From Alphaproteobacteria bacterium (GTDB taxonomy: Bacteria > Pseudomonadota > Alphaproteobacteria > Micavibrionales > CSBR16-224), in the NCBI GenBank assembly GCA_006226225.1, contig SBHI01000216.1, positions 1 to 26,974 on the forward strand: a stretch of DNA of 26,974 nt. Reading direction: 5' to 3'. The translations under genes and the position numbers were made by a program. Of the stretch, positions 26,441 through 26,974 are shown piece after piece. The first letter of the stretch is position 1, and each line of letters starts with the position of its first letter. Under the pieces are notes generated by a model that was given only the letters and a program-made list of their open reading frames with translations, did no database searches and was not told the origin of the DNA.

Positions 26441-26974
26441 TCAGTGTTTGTAAAGCGGGTTTTTCGGCTTGTTGCGCGCAGCGGCGCGAAAGCCGCTAAG
26501 GCCATTCATGCAGAGCAAAATCCACAGCGGGAAAATGACGAAATCATAAACACCACCGACGATGTTTTCATCCGTGCTTTTGTCATCATTGTAATCAGCC
26601 AGCGCCTTCATATCATCGGTGCCGACAGCCGCACGGGATTCGCGCAGATCGCCGATATTGCCGATATCGTAATCCAGCACGCGTTCTGTGCTTGTATAAG
26701 TTTTTTCAAACGCGCGCATCATATCGTAAGTCTGCTGTTCGGACAGATCTTCGGCTTGAAACAAATCTTCCAAATAGGCGCGCTGACGATCCTGATCTTC
26801 CGGAGCCTCGGCCAATTGCGCGAATTGCTGCTGTAATTGCTGTTGCACGACAGCGGTTTGTTCGGTTGTCTGCTGGTCAAGATCGGCTTTCAGTACGCTT
26901 TCCGTGATAGATGTCCCCATCATCACCGTCACAAACGCACCGATAAACATGACAGGATGTTTCACGATCGCGCT
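26441..26974 (-). CDS. Two-helix membrane protein of unknown function (5' end uncertain)
   Basis: I do not recognise this protein. The frame is open to the right edge. Possible starts are GTG 26965 (174 residues) and ATG 26950, neither with a visible ribosome site, so the true start may lie outside the window. The N-terminus has a hydrophobic helix (VMFIGAFVTVMMGTSI). Next is a Gln-rich helical segment at about 30-50 (QQTTEQTAVVQQQLQQQFAQL), an acidic middle and a second helix near 140-160 (VYDFVIFPLWILLCMNGLSGF), ending in a basic tail (RNKPKNPLYKH). This fits a small inner-membrane protein with the Gln-rich part between the two helices. The gene converges on HMG-CoA lyase. Confidence 0.65.
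   Translation of the reverse strand, partial: SAIVKHPVMFIGAFVTVMMGTSITESVLKADLDQQTTEQTAVVQQQLQQQFAQLAEAPEDQDRQRAYLEDLFQAEDLSEQQTYDMMRAFEKTYTSTERVLDYDIGNIGDLRESRAAVGTDDMKALADYNDDKSTDENIVGGVYDFVIFPLWILLCMNGLSGFRAAARNKPKNPLYKH

Overview
The window reads as a stretch of alphaproteobacterial chromosome with dense, mostly operonic genes and short intergenic gaps. The assignment to Alphaproteobacteria is an inference. It rests on the fliF-fliG-fliH order, a CtrA-type TTAA-N7-TTAA box near fliF, a fused isobutyryl-CoA mutase with its adenosyltransferase, and the general look of the housekeeping proteins. The protein-degrading metabolism and the array of exported paralogs would suit a predatory or host-associated lineage such as the Micavibrio-like bacteria, but nothing in the window proves that.

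Layout. Positions 1-4682 (minus) hold a complete branched-chain 2-oxoacid dehydrogenase operon in the order E1-alpha, E1-beta, E2, E3; E3 runs off the left edge. A nitroreductase (4895-5557, plus) is divergent from it. Positions 5577-9427 (minus) hold a PduO-type cobalamin adenosyltransferase followed by the fused isobutyryl-CoA mutase IcmF, so cofactor maker and user are co-transcribed. An exported protein of unknown function (9682-10356, plus) converges on a flagellar operon, fliF-fliG-fliH (13773-10376, minus).

Positions 14010-19481 (minus) carry the most unusual element. Four consecutive genes of 421-471 codons encode exported proteins that are paralogs of one another. They have a strong sigma70-like promoter at one end and an intrinsic terminator at the other. 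I do not recognise the family.

Citrate synthase gltA (19820-21130, plus) is divergent from that operon. After a structured intergenic repeat and a terminator come a cysteine desulfurase (minus), an alpha/beta hydrolase, phosphoglycerate mutase gpmA, a diverged phosphoglycerate-mutase paralog, an ankyrin-repeat protein and HMG-CoA lyase (all plus). At the right edge is a two-helix membrane protein (minus) whose 5' end is uncertain.

How the genes fit together. The Bkd complex, IcmF with its adenosyltransferase, HMG-CoA lyase and citrate synthase cover key steps in breaking down valine, isoleucine and leucine and feeding the products into central carbon metabolism. I see no tRNA, rRNA, CRISPR array or transposase.
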